Source: Roseibacterium elongatum DSM 19469 (GTDB taxonomy: Bacteria > Pseudomonadota > Alphaproteobacteria > Rhodobacterales > Rhodobacteraceae). Taken from it: 64,000 nt of DNA. The DNA lies in the NCBI RefSeq assembly GCF_000590925.1, contig NZ_CP004372.1, positions 849,001-913,000 of the forward strand. The letters are read 5' to 3'. Positions 37,950-46,220 of the stretch are shown piece after piece. Each line of letters begins with the position of its first letter. Positions within the stretch are counted from its first letter, which is position 1. Under the pieces are notes generated by a model that was not told the DNA's origin, ran no database searches, and saw nothing but the letters and a program-made list of their open reading frames with translations. A program made the position numbers and the translations under genes.

Positions 37950-38818
37950 AACGCGCGGCGCTGATCCTGGGGCTGGTCGCGTCTCCCGCGCTGGCCACGG
38001 GCGAGGCGCGCCTGATCGGCGAGGTCGCCTTTGACCTGCCGCGCGCCTACGCGTTCGGTGGTCTGTCGGCCATCGAGATGCGCCAGGGCGGGGCCGAGGC
38101 CCTGCTGCTGTCGGACCGGGGGCGGCTCTTCACGCTGCGCCTCGATGGGGCGGGCGACGGCCTGCCAGAGGCCGCCCTGATCGGGGACACGACCCTGACC
38201 ACGCCGGGTGGGACCCTGCCGGACGGCCGCGCCGCCATGGACAGCGAAGGCATGGCGCGTCTGGCCGACGGTCGGCTTGCGCTGTCATTCGAAGGCGACA
38301 TGCGGTTTGCGATCCATGCCGCCGATGGGCGCGAACTGGCCCGCATCGCCCCGCCGCCCGAGGCGGGCCTTTTGCCCCCGAATGGCGGTTACGAGGCCCT
38401 GGCCGCCGACGCAGAGGGGCGTCTCTACACCGTGGCCGAACGCGCACCGGGCAGCGCGCCCCACGCCCTGTGGCGCCATGACGAGGGGGGCTGGCATGTC
38501 TTTGCGCGCCTGCCGCGCCAGAGCGGGTTTCGCCCCGTGGCGCTGGATTTCGATGACCGGGGGCGGCTGACCTTGCTGGAACGGCGCTTTGCCCCGCTTG
38601 GCGGTTTCGCCGCGCGGATCACGCGCTATGGCGTGACCGCCGATGGTCTGGGCCCGCAAGAGGTGCTGTTGGAAACCCGCCCCGGCATCCATGGCAACCT
38701 CGAGGGGTTGAGCCTGTGGCGCGATGGACAGGGGCGGCTCATCGCCAGCATGGTCGCCGATAACGACCTGATCCGGTTCCGCCCCAACAGCCTTGTCAGT
38801 TACCGCCTGCCCGACTGA
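37922..38818 (+). CDS. Phytase-like/esterase-like exported protein
   Basis: This 298-residue protein begins with a signal-like segment (about KRAALILGLVASPALA-T) and continues as a beta-propeller-like domain: FGGLSAIEMRQGG, SDRGRLFTL, AMDSEGMARLADGRLALSFEGD, GGYEALAADAEGRLYTVAE and GNLEGLSLWRDGQGRLIASMVAD. This is the pattern of the phytase-like domain often annotated esterase-like activity of phytase; the reaction is not known. An in-frame GTG at 37946, overlapping the mepA stop, is an alternative start. Confidence 0.78.
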   Translation: MPVAAQRFVKRAALILGLVASPALATGEARLIGEVAFDLPRAYAFGGLSAIEMRQGGAEALLLSDRGRLFTLRLDGAGDGLPEAALIGDTTLTTPGGTLPDGRAAMDSEGMARLADGRLALSFEGDMRFAIHAADGRELARIAPPPEAGLLPPNGGYEALAADAEGRLYTVAERAPGSAPHALWRHDEGGWHVFARLPRQSGFRPVALDFDDRGRLTLLERRFAPLGGFAARITRYGVTADGLGPQEVLLETRPGIHGNLEGLSLWRDGQGRLIASMVADNDLIRFRPNSLVSYRLPD

Positions 38819-38829
38819 GGCGGTCTTGC

Positions 38830-39675
38830 CTAGCGGCCCGGGATTTCGCCGCGCTTGCCGGTGTATTCCCAGCCATCGATGATGGCGAGCGCGGCCTCGG
38901 CGCTTTCGACGAAGTGGAACAGCGCCAGATCGTCGGCCGAGATCGTGCCGGCCTCGGCCAGCGCATCCCAGTTGACGATCTTGCGCCAGAACTCTTCGCC
39001 GAACAGCAGGACAGGCACCTGCTCCATCCGGCCGGTCTGGATCAGGGTCAGGCTTTCGAACAGTTCGTCCAGCGTGCCGAACCCGCCGGGAAAGACCGCG
39101 ATGGCCTTGGCGCGCAGCAGGAAATGCATCTTGCGGATGCCGAAATAGTGGAAGTTGAAGCACAGCTCGGGCGTGACGAATTCGTTCGGCACCTGTTCAT
39201 GCGGCAGCACGATGTTCAGGCCGATGGAACAGCCGCCCGCATCCGCGGCGCCGCGATTGCCGGCCTCCATCACGCCGGGGCCACCGCCCGTGACCACGAC
39301 CATTTCCTTGCAGCCGGTCGCGACCGAGCGTTCGGTGACCGCGCGGGCGAAATAACGGGCCTCGTCGTAGAACCGCGTCAGATCGCGCAGGGTGTCGGTG
39401 CGCGCGGTCTCGGCCGCTTCGGGGCGGGGAATGCGCGCGCCGCCGAACAGGACGACGGTCGATACGATCCCGTGCTCGTCCATCAGAAGCGTGGGCTTCA
39501 TCAATTCCAGTTGCAGGCGCACGGGGCGCAGTTCGTCGCGATTGATGAAATCGAAGTCGTCGAAGGCCAGCCTGTAGGCGGGCGACCGGGCCTGTGGTGT
39601 GTCGGGCAGATGGCGGCTGGACTCCACATCGTCCTGCGCCTGGCGGAAGGGGGCGTATCTGGAATCGTCTTCCAT
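38830..39675 (-). CDS. LOG-family protein (TIGR00730 Rossmann fold)
   Basis: This 281-residue protein has the LOG motifs: VVVTGGGPGVMEAGNRGA and AIAVFPGGFGTLDELFESLTL (PGGxGTxxE). LOG proteins release cytokinin-type bases or hydrolyse nucleoside monophosphates; the bacterial role is usually unknown. It carries an N-terminal extension of about 70 residues before the fold. Divergent from dapD. Confidence 0.87.
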   Translation of the reverse strand: MEDDSRYAPFRQAQDDVESSRHLPDTPQARSPAYRLAFDDFDFINRDELRPVRLQLELMKPTLLMDEHGIVSTVVLFGGARIPRPEAAETARTDTLRDLTRFYDEARYFARAVTERSVATGCKEMVVVTGGGPGVMEAGNRGAADAGGCSIGLNIVLPHEQVPNEFVTPELCFNFHYFGIRKMHFLLRAKAIAVFPGGFGTLDELFESLTLIQTGRMEQVPVLLFGEEFWRKIVNWDALAEAGTISADDLALFHFVESAEAALAIIDGWEYTGKRGEIPGR

Positions 39676-39788
39676 GCCGGTGACCTCGTGATGATTGCCC
39701 GCCAGACCTAGCCCGCCCCCTGCCGGATTGCCAGCCGGGGATGCGCCGGATATAGCCCAGCCAACGCATTGACCGAAGGGAACCACCG

Positions 39789-40616
39789 ATGTCCAACGCC
39801 CAGCTGGAAACCGCCATCGAAGCCGCATGGGACGTGCGCGATACGATCACGCCCTCGACCGGGGGCGAAACCCGCGACGCCATCGAGGCGACGCTGACCG
39901 CGCTGGACAGCGGCACGTTGCGCGTGGCCGAAAAGCAGGCCGACGGCACCTGGCACGTCAACCAGTGGGCGAAAAAGGCCGTTCTGCTGGGCTTTCGCCT
40001 GAAGGACATGGAAAGCCAGGATGGTGGCCCGCAGGGCGGCCACTGGTGGGACAAGGTCGACAGCAAGTTCAAGGGCTGGGGCGACACCGAATGGCGCGAG
40101 GCCGGGTTCCGCGCCGTGCCCAACTGCATCGTGCGCCGCTCGGCCTATATCGCGCCGGGCGTGGTGCTGATGCCGTCCTTCGTGAACCTGGGCGCTTATG
40201 TGGACGAAGGCACGATGGTCGATACCTGGGCGACGGTCGGGTCCTGCGCGCAGATCGGCAAGGGCGTGCACCTGTCGGGCGGCGTGGGCATCGGCGGCGT
40301 GCTGGAGCCGATGCAGGCCGGCCCCACGATCATCGAGGACAACTGCTTTATCGGCGCGCGGTCCGAGGTGGTCGAAGGCGTCATCGTGCGCGAAGGCTCG
40401 GTTTTGGGGATGGGGGTCTTCATCGGCCAGTCCACCAAGATCGTCGACCGCGAAACCGGCGAGGTCATGTATGGCGAAGTGCCGGCCGGGTCGGTCGTCG
40501 TGGCCGGTTCGATGCCGTCGAAGAACGGCGTGAACCTGTACTGCGCCGTCATCGTGAAGCGGGTCGATGAAAAGACGCGCTCGAAAACCTCGATCAACGA
40601 TCTGCTGCGCGACTGA
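39789..40616 (+). CDS. dapD: Tetrahydrodipicolinate N-succinyltransferase
   Basis: DapD adds a succinyl group to tetrahydrodipicolinate in the succinylase route to lysine and diaminopimelate. Its 275 residues include an N-terminal helical domain and the left-handed beta-helix hexapeptide repeats ([38 protein letters not shown]). AAGGGAA precedes the start, and a terminator follows 29 bases after the stop. dapE lies 4.3 kb further on. Confidence 0.96.
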   Translation: MSNAQLETAIEAAWDVRDTITPSTGGETRDAIEATLTALDSGTLRVAEKQADGTWHVNQWAKKAVLLGFRLKDMESQDGGPQGGHWWDKVDSKFKGWGDTEWREAGFRAVPNCIVRRSAYIAPGVVLMPSFVNLGAYVDEGTMVDTWATVGSCAQIGKGVHLSGGVGIGGVLEPMQAGPTIIEDNCFIGARSEVVEGVIVREGSVLGMGVFIGQSTKIVDRETGEVMYGEVPAGSVVVAGSMPSKNGVNLYCAVIVKRVDEKTRSKTSINDLLRD

Positions 40617-40644
40617 TCGCGGCCCATCGCGGCCGTGAAAAAGA

Positions 40645-40669
40645 AAAGGGGGGCCAATGACCCCCCTTT
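40645..40669 (+). terminator. Terminator-like hairpin after dapD
   Basis: AAAGGGGGG (40645-40653) pairs with CCCCCCTTT (40661-40669) around a seven-base loop. The T-run after it is short, but the A-run before it allows use on the opposite strand for the DUF2892 gene as well. Confidence 0.75.
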
Positions 40670-40695
40670 CCAACCGTCCGGAGAAACGGCTTTGC

Positions 40696-40887
40696 TTAAC
40701 TCTTCATGCCGCATGTGTTGATGCCGAGCACCGAATACAAGGGGCAGTAGCCCAGCGCGCCGGTCAAAAGCGGCACAAGGCCGACCCAACCCCAGGCGGT
40801 CTGGGGTCCGACGAACACGAGCGAGATCAGCACGAGGCCGGCGATGATGCGCAGGGCGCGGTCGATGGTGCCTTCGTTGCGGGGCAT
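40696..40887 (-). CDS. DUF2892 (YgaP-like) small membrane protein
   Basis: This 63-residue protein begins MPRNEGTIDRALRIIAGL, followed by two hydrophobic helices and GYCPLYSVLGINTCG at the end, the usual DUF2892 pattern with a Cys pair. AAAGGAGATAT precedes the ATG. It lies 77 bases after the Crp-like regulator on the same strand, so the two may be one transcript. Its function is unknown; relatives are fused to rhodanese in YgaP. Confidence 0.88.
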   Translation of the reverse strand: MPRNEGTIDRALRIIAGLVLISLVFVGPQTAWGWVGLVPLLTGALGYCPLYSVLGINTCGMKS

Positions 40888-40964
40888 GGGATATCTCCTT
40901 TGGTTGTCCAACTGGCGTCTGACGGCAGGTATAGGCAGTCGGCCGTCGGATGACGGTGACAGAG

Positions 40965-41555
40965 TCACCGGCGATCTGCGGCAATCCGTTCCAGCCCGGC
41001 CCGATCCAGCAGGCGCAGGCCGCCCTTCTCCTGGCTGACAAGGCCGGATTTCCCGAACTCGGCCAGGCGCCGCGTGACGAAGGCCCGGCCCGAGGCCGTT
41101 TCCGCGGCCAGCTGGCTATGCGTCGCGGCAACGAAACCGCCCTGATCCGTCAGGCGCAACAACGCCCGCGCCAGACGGGCGTCAAACCCGGTCAGGGCCA
41201 CATCCTCGACCAGTTGTTCGAATTCGCCAAAGCGGTGGGCGACCGACCCGAAGACCAGATCGCGAAAGGCGGCGTCCTCGGCCACGCGGGTGCGAAACTG
41301 TCCGGGCGGCACCAGGTCGCCCGTGATGTCGGCCTCGACGATGCCTTCGGCGGAATAGGTGCGATCCAGCGTCAGGCAGGCGAATGTCTGCAGGCAGATG
41401 CCGCCGGGCTGCACCCGATACAGCACGACCTCGCGCCCGTTGGCCCCGGTCAGCGACACGCGGATCGACCCCTGGGTCAACACCAGAAAGCCTGGGCAGG
41501 GCTGGCCTGGACGGAACAGGACGGTGCCTTTGGGCGCGGAAAACGGGCGGGACAT
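40965..41555 (-). CDS. Crp/Fnr-family transcriptional regulator
   Basis: This 196-residue protein has a cNMP-binding-like jelly roll (KGTVLFRPGQPCPGFLVLTQGSIRVSLTGANGREVVLYRVQPGGICLQTFACLT) and a C-terminal winged helix (THSQLAAETASGRAFVTRRLAEFGKSGLV). Fnr-type N-terminal cluster cysteines are absent, although C20, C54 and C60 could be redox-active. It probably controls the downstream DUF2892 gene or sulfur/redox genes elsewhere. Confidence 0.83.
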   Translation of the reverse strand: MSRPFSAPKGTVLFRPGQPCPGFLVLTQGSIRVSLTGANGREVVLYRVQPGGICLQTFACLTLDRTYSAEGIVEADITGDLVPPGQFRTRVAEDAAFRDLVFGSVAHRFGEFEQLVEDVALTGFDARLARALLRLTDQGGFVAATHSQLAAETASGRAFVTRRLAEFGKSGLVSQEKGGLRLLDRAGLERIAADRR

Positions 41556-41661
41556 GCGCGGGCTGCCTTTGGCGGTCTTGCGAGGACCCCGACCATTCCG
41601 CGCCCCCGCGCCAAGGTCAACGGCGCTTGACAGCGCGCCCGGCCCGCCGCATGCCCGCGCC

Positions 41662-42009
41662 ATGAGCAAGGACAAGAAAACGCCCCGCACGCATTCGGTC
41701 TTCATGCTGGTGGTCGAGGTCGGCCGCAAGGATGGCGACGGCCTGCCCGAGGGCGCCACGGGGGCCGGGTTGGTCTGCTATGCCTCGGGCGTGGACGAGG
41801 CCGAGGCGGTGCGCGAAACGGTGGCCGTGCTGAAACAGGCCGATCTGAACCCGCTGGACGTGACCGGCTATGGCACCCGCGAGGAACGCGAAAGCCAGGG
41901 CGAAGAGATCACCGAGGACGACGCCGCGCTGATGCAGCGCGCGGCCGAGGAAAACGCGGTGATCGTCGTGCAGGTCACGCCGTTTTTCGGCAAGGACGGT
42001 GTGCACTGA
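41662..42009 (+). CDS. Conserved protein of unknown function
   Basis: This 115-residue acidic protein has no signal peptide or membrane segment. A beta strand SVFMLVVEVGR comes first, then GAGLVCYASGVDEAEAVRETVAVLKQADLNPLDVTGYG, which looks like a small alpha/beta fold, and then a Glu-rich helix and VIVVQVTPFFGKD. It diverges from the Crp-like gene and converges on the Hint protein. I do not recognise a named family. Confidence 0.65.
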   Translation: MSKDKKTPRTHSVFMLVVEVGRKDGDGLPEGATGAGLVCYASGVDEAEAVRETVAVLKQADLNPLDVTGYGTREERESQGEEITEDDAALMQRAAEENAVIVVQVTPFFGKDGVH

Positions 42010-42012
42010 TCC

Positions 42013-43053
42013 TCAGATCAACGCGCCATGGCCCGTGGCCGAGGTGCCAAGCAGCGCGCGCGTGCCCGCCCGGTCGAGAAGCAGGCGCGAGGTTTGCCCA
42101 TCGCGGGGGACGAGCATCGCCACACCGCCGGGGGCCTCTTCGGCCGCGACGACCTCGGACAAGGTGGCGGTTTCGATGCGGCAGCGCCCGATGGCAAGGC
42201 AGTCGGGATCGTCCAGCATCAGGTGATAGAAGCGGCGAACGGCCTGTGTCCGGTCGATCCGCGCCGCATGATCCGAGACCAGATCCCCGGCGCGGAGCAG
42301 CACCTCGTCCTGGCCGGTGAGGTATTCGACATCGGGGCCGCTGCGCAGGATGCGCGTCTGCGGCGTGACGCAGATGTCGCGGTCGAGACCGAAATAGGGC
42401 GCCCGCATCAGGATCGGCGCGGCATGGCCCAGGCAGAGCCGGTCACGGGCGGCGATCCAGCAGACAGGATGGGCGCGGCCGTCGCGGCCGATCACGCGGT
42501 CGCCCACAGACAGGCGTTCGACGGGGGTCGGGCCCGCTTCGGTCAGGATGCGCGCCCCGGCCTCGATGCCCGGCAGATCCGTTGCCGGAAGCGCCATGGT
42601 GGCCAGACCCGCCACACAGGCCAGGCGGGTATAGCCATGCTCGGCCGGCCAGAGATCGCGCAGGCGCGCGGGCCAGGCCAGCCCGAGGCGCGCCATGTGC
42701 CGCTCGGCGCTGGTCACGTTCAGGATATCCACCATGTCGCGCCGCCCGCGCGCGCAGAGCACGAGGCGCAGCACCATCATGTGCCCGCCCGAGAAAAAGC
42801 CGGGCGGCGTGAACAGATCCATCTCGTCCATGCGCAACCGCAAGGCCCCGTCCGGCATCAGGAGAAGCGCACAGTCGCGCGCGCACCCGCCAGACCCCCG
42901 CCAGATCCGCAAGGGGCGCCGCCCCGGCGTCGGCATGCGCATCTCGAGCCAAAGGGTCAGCGCCTCGTGCTCGCGGTCCGGGGCGATCGCGCGCGCGCCC
43001 GTGCCGGGCGTCGGGCACATGCCCCCATTCTGCCAGATCGCGACCCAGGTCAT
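42013..43053 (-). CDS. Hint-domain protein with degenerate active site
   Basis: This 346-residue protein has an N-terminal region of unknown fold (1-160) and a C-terminal Hint_2-like domain from about 162 (GIEAGARILTEAGPTPVERLSVGDRVIGRDG ... VTPQTRILRSG ... DEVLLRAGDLV). Compared with the neighbouring Hint protein, Gly162 stands at the position of the catalytic Cys and Thr233 at that of the conserved His, so self-cleavage is unlikely. No signal peptide is seen. Its start overlaps the stop region of the upstream gene by a few bases, so the pair is coupled. Confidence 0.78.
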   Translation of the reverse strand: MTWVAIWQNGGMCPTPGTGARAIAPDREHEALTLWLEMRMPTPGRRPLRIWRGSGGCARDCALLLMPDGALRLRMDEMDLFTPPGFFSGGHMMVLRLVLCARGRRDMVDILNVTSAERHMARLGLAWPARLRDLWPAEHGYTRLACVAGLATMALPATDLPGIEAGARILTEAGPTPVERLSVGDRVIGRDGRAHPVCWIAARDRLCLGHAAPILMRAPYFGLDRDICVTPQTRILRSGPDVEYLTGQDEVLLRAGDLVSDHAARIDRTQAVRRFYHLMLDDPDCLAIGRCRIETATLSEVVAAEEAPGGVAMLVPRDGQTSRLLLDRAGTRALLGTSATGHGALI

Positions 43054-43058
43054 CGGCG

Positions 43059-44636
43059 TCACCCCACCAGAGCCAGGGCTTCGTATGGTTTCAACGAGCG
43101 CCGCGCGGCAGGGCCGTACCCCTCGTGGCTGGCCGGGTCGATCTTGGGGAACAGCGACAGGATCTCGTCGCGCACGGCGGCCTCCATGTCGTTCATCACG
43201 CCCGGGCCGGGCTGAAAGCTCTCGGTCTCCAGACCGGCGGACCAGACGATCTGATGCCGGTCGAACAGCAGGTGGAAATACTCGACCTCGTCCATGTCCT
43301 CGGCGAACCGGACCGAACACCCGTTCACCAGGTCCTTGGCCGCCACCAGGACCTCGTCCTCGTTGAACATCAGCTCGGCCATCCAATGCGTCAGCAGGAT
43401 GCGGTGCTGCGGTGACACCACCAGCCGCCCGTGCAGGCCGAAGGTGCCGGCCTCGATCACCACGGGGCGGAACCGCCCCTCGGCGCGGACGCGGCGCGCG
43501 CCAATCCATTTCAGGGGCTGCGCGCCGCTATCGCGCGTCTCGACAAGGTCGCCCACCGCTAGATCCTCGACCGCGACCTCGCCGTCGGGGGTGCGGATCA
43601 TCGTGCCCCGGGCAAAGCAGGGAACGGCCGTGATGGTGACAAAGGCGGTGTCCGTGATGCCGTTCTCGTCCTGCACCGTGTAGGTGAAACTCTCGGTCAC
43701 CGGCCCGGTCAGGCCGGTCTGACCGGCGGGCGGCACGACCTCCAGGGTGCCATCGGCCAAAAGCGTCACCTGGTGACCGCTGGGCAAGGTGATCGTTTCG
43801 CCCACCGCGATTTCCTGGCCGTTGACATGGGTGATCGTCATCACCCCGCCGGTGCCGTCATTGGCCAGCACGTCCATGATCACGCTCTGACCCTCGAAAT
43901 GGGTCACTGCGTCATCCTCGGCGATAAAGGCGGTCTGCCCGCTTTCCGCGGCGATCAGGATGTTGGAGTCATACGAGCTGTCGCCGACATCGGCGATGGC
44001 AATCAACAGCTCGTTCACCGTGCCGGGGTTCACCGCCATCTGCACCGACAGGGTCACGGTGAACCCGTCCATCTCGGTGTTGAACGCGTCGCCGGTATTG
44101 TCGTTGAACAGGTTGGCGTTCTCGGTCTGGTTGACCGAGTTGATCTGCGTGACATTCACCACGGGCGAGGTCACAAGCTCGCCATTGATGTAGAAGGCCA
44201 CGACATCGTTGAATTGCGAACCGGTGAATTCGGGGTATTCCTCGGACGCGAAGACGAACTGCATCGTCATCGTGTCGCCGTCAGGGATGAAATCGATCGT
44301 CAGGATCGATGCGTCAAAGGTCGAGGCCCCGCCGGCCGCCGCGTTCAGCAGCGGATCGTTGTTGTCGCCGCTCGTGTTCGTCGAGGTTCCCGTGCTGCGG
44401 TTCGGATCACCGTTCGACCGTGTGAAGCTGCGGGCGTTCCCTGTAGACAGAATGACCCCGCTGTCGCCCGGCGTCACACCCGGCGCGATGCTGTCACCGC
44501 CCGAATAAATCGCCGATGAACCCCTCGCCCCGTCATAGCTGGCCCCGACGACGGTGACGCCCTCGCCCATGATGGTTTCGGCCATCTCGGTGGCGTTCGC
44601 ACCGGTGTCGTAGTTGAGTTCTTGCCCCGTCGCCAT
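43059..44636 (-). CDS. Secreted Hint-domain protein with choice-of-anchor L and Ig-like domains
   Basis: The 525 residues divide into three parts. The choice-of-anchor L domain (about 8-235) has [15 protein letters not shown] and [28 protein letters not shown] cadherin/Big-like module (about 240-337) follows, with [23 protein letters not shown] and [20 protein letters not shown]. The C-terminal Hint_2 domain has catalytic Cys C340 (PCFARGT) and H411 ([10 protein letters not shown]). Such proteins lack an N-terminal signal and are thought to leave by type I secretion; that is inference. Intact Cys and His make autoprocessing possible. GAGGG precedes 44636. Confidence 0.84.
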   Translation of the reverse strand: MATGQELNYDTGANATEMAETIMGEGVTVVGASYDGARGSSAIYSGGDSIAPGVTPGDSGVILSTGNARSFTRSNGDPNRSTGTSTNTSGDNNDPLLNAAAGGASTFDASILTIDFIPDGDTMTMQFVFASEEYPEFTGSQFNDVVAFYINGELVTSPVVNVTQINSVNQTENANLFNDNTGDAFNTEMDGFTVTLSVQMAVNPGTVNELLIAIADVGDSSYDSNILIAAESGQTAFIAEDDAVTHFEGQSVIMDVLANDGTGGVMTITHVNGQEIAVGETITLPSGHQVTLLADGTLEVVPPAGQTGLTGPVTESFTYTVQDENGITDTAFVTITAVPCFARGTMIRTPDGEVAVEDLAVGDLVETRDSGAQPLKWIGARRVRAEGRFRPVVIEAGTFGLHGRLVVSPQHRILLTHWMAELMFNEDEVLVAAKDLVNGCSVRFAEDMDEVEYFHLLFDRHQIVWSAGLETESFQPGPGVMNDMEAAVRDEILSLFPKIDPASHEGYGPAARRSLKPYEALALVG

Positions 44637-44671
44637 GCCTGCCCTCGTCCTCGGTCGTGGCAAGCGGCGCT

Positions 44672-44694
44672 GCGCGAAACGCCCCGTTTCGCGC
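44672..44694. other. Perfect 9-bp hairpin upstream of the Hint gene pair
   Basis: GCGCGAAAC and GTTTCGCGC are separated by five bases. The segment from 44637 to 44911 otherwise holds no gene; it contains the divergent promoters of the Hint pair and dapE. Confidence 0.5.
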
Positions 44695-44911
44695 CGGGGC
44701 GAAATGGGTCGCGTTTTTCGTGCCTGTCATCCGTCCCGCGGTCGTTGCCGCGCCTGCCTCGACGGTTTTTCTTTGTTTCCATCACCTTGCCCGAATTTCG
44801 TCGCAATTGGAATCCCGTCGCCGCAGGCCGACGGGATGGCGGCCCCCATTGTGCCTTTCGGGTCACGGCGCTACCTCAGCGGGCAACCATCGCCAAACCC
44901 CCGGAGCCGCC

Positions 44912-46057
44912 ATGCCCACCGATCCCGCCGCCCTGACCACCGCCCTCGTGAGATGCCCCTCGGTGACCCCCGAAGAAGGCGGCGCGTTGCAATTGCTCGA
45001 AACCACCTTGAGCGCGGCCGGCTTCACCTGCACCCGCGTGGATCGAAACGGCACGCCCAACCTGTTCGCGCGCTGGGGCACCAAGGGCGCGGAAAAGACA
45101 TTCGGCTTCAACGGACACACCGATGTCGTGCCCGTGGGCGACGAGGGCGCCTGGACGCATCCACCCTTTTCCGCACATCTGGAGGACGGCTGGCTTTACG
45201 GGCGCGGGGCGACCGACATGAAATCGGGCGTCGCCGCCTTTGCCGCCGCCGCGATCGACTTCGTCAAGGACACGCCCCCCGATGGCGCGATCGTCCTGAC
45301 CATCACCGGCGACGAGGAGGGGCCTGGCCGCGACGGCACCATCGCCATCCTCGACTGGATGGAACAGGCGGGCGAACGCATGGATGTCTGCATCGTGGGC
45401 GAACCCACCTGCCCCAAGGTGATCGGCGACATGATCAAGATCGGACGGCGCGGGTCCATGACCGCCCATTTCGAGGTGATCGGCAAGCAGGGCCATTCCG
45501 CCTATCTGCACAAGACGCTGAACCCTATGCCCGCGGTCGCTCTGCTGGCGCATCGACTGTCCAGTCACACGCTGGACGAGGGCACCGATCATTTCGACCC
45601 CTCTACCCTGTCGGTCACCACCATCGACACCGGCAACCCGGCCTCGAACGTCATCCCCGCCCGCACTCGCATGACGGTCAACCTGCGCTTCAACGATCTG
45701 CACACCGGCGCCAGCCTGACCGACTGGCTGCGCGCCGAGGCCGACCGCGTCGCCGAGGAAACCGGCACGCGGATCGAGATGCGCCCCCATATCTCGGGCG
45801 AGGCGTTCCTGACGCCCCCTGGCGACCTGTCCAAGCTGGTCTCGGGTGCCGTTGCCAAGGCCACCAACCGCCAGCCAGTACTCTCCACCACCGGCGGCAC
45901 GTCGGACGCGCGTTTCGTGAAATCGCACTGCCCAGCCGTGGAATTCGGCCTTGTGGGGCATCGCATGCACGAGGTCGATGAGCGTGTCTGGGTGCAGGAC
46001 ATCCACGACCTCAAACGCATCTACACCCAGATCCTCACCGACTATTTCACGGGCTGA
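44912..46057 (+). CDS. dapE: Succinyl-diaminopimelate desuccinylase
   Basis: DapE removes succinate from N-succinyl-LL-diaminopimelate, giving LL-diaminopimelate. Its 381 residues carry the M20 peptidase-family metal site: [50 protein letters not shown] and the distal His in [11 protein letters not shown]. The dimerisation domain has [15 protein letters not shown]. It feeds the substrate of DapF, encoded at 13493. Confidence 0.96.
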   Translation: MPTDPAALTTALVRCPSVTPEEGGALQLLETTLSAAGFTCTRVDRNGTPNLFARWGTKGAEKTFGFNGHTDVVPVGDEGAWTHPPFSAHLEDGWLYGRGATDMKSGVAAFAAAAIDFVKDTPPDGAIVLTITGDEEGPGRDGTIAILDWMEQAGERMDVCIVGEPTCPKVIGDMIKIGRRGSMTAHFEVIGKQGHSAYLHKTLNPMPAVALLAHRLSSHTLDEGTDHFDPSTLSVTTIDTGNPASNVIPARTRMTVNLRFNDLHTGASLTDWLRAEADRVAEETGTRIEMRPHISGEAFLTPPGDLSKLVSGAVAKATNRQPVLSTTGGTSDARFVKSHCPAVEFGLVGHRMHEVDERVWVQDIHDLKRIYTQILTDYFTG

Positions 46058-46101
46058 CCTGCCCCATCTTTATCCTTCAAATATGCCCGCCGAAGGCGTC
46101 A

Positions 46102-46134
46102 GCGCGGCAAGGGGCCCCTTGCCCCTTGCCGCGC
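46102..46134. terminator. Strong hairpin after dapE, possible terminator or dispersed repeat
   Basis: GCGCGGCAAGGGG and CCCCTTGCCGCGC form a perfect 13-bp stem with a seven-base loop. No T-run follows. It is preceded by CATCTTTATCC and GCCCGCCGAAGGCG, a type of intergenic sequence I associate with dispersed repeats in Rhodobacteraceae. Confidence 0.55.
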
Positions 46135-46220
46135 TTCCCCGGGCGACGCGCGCAAGGCGCGGCGCAACACCCGCCAACTTCCCGCATGACGCGCCCGCGG
46201 CCCCGTGTTACGCCAAACGC

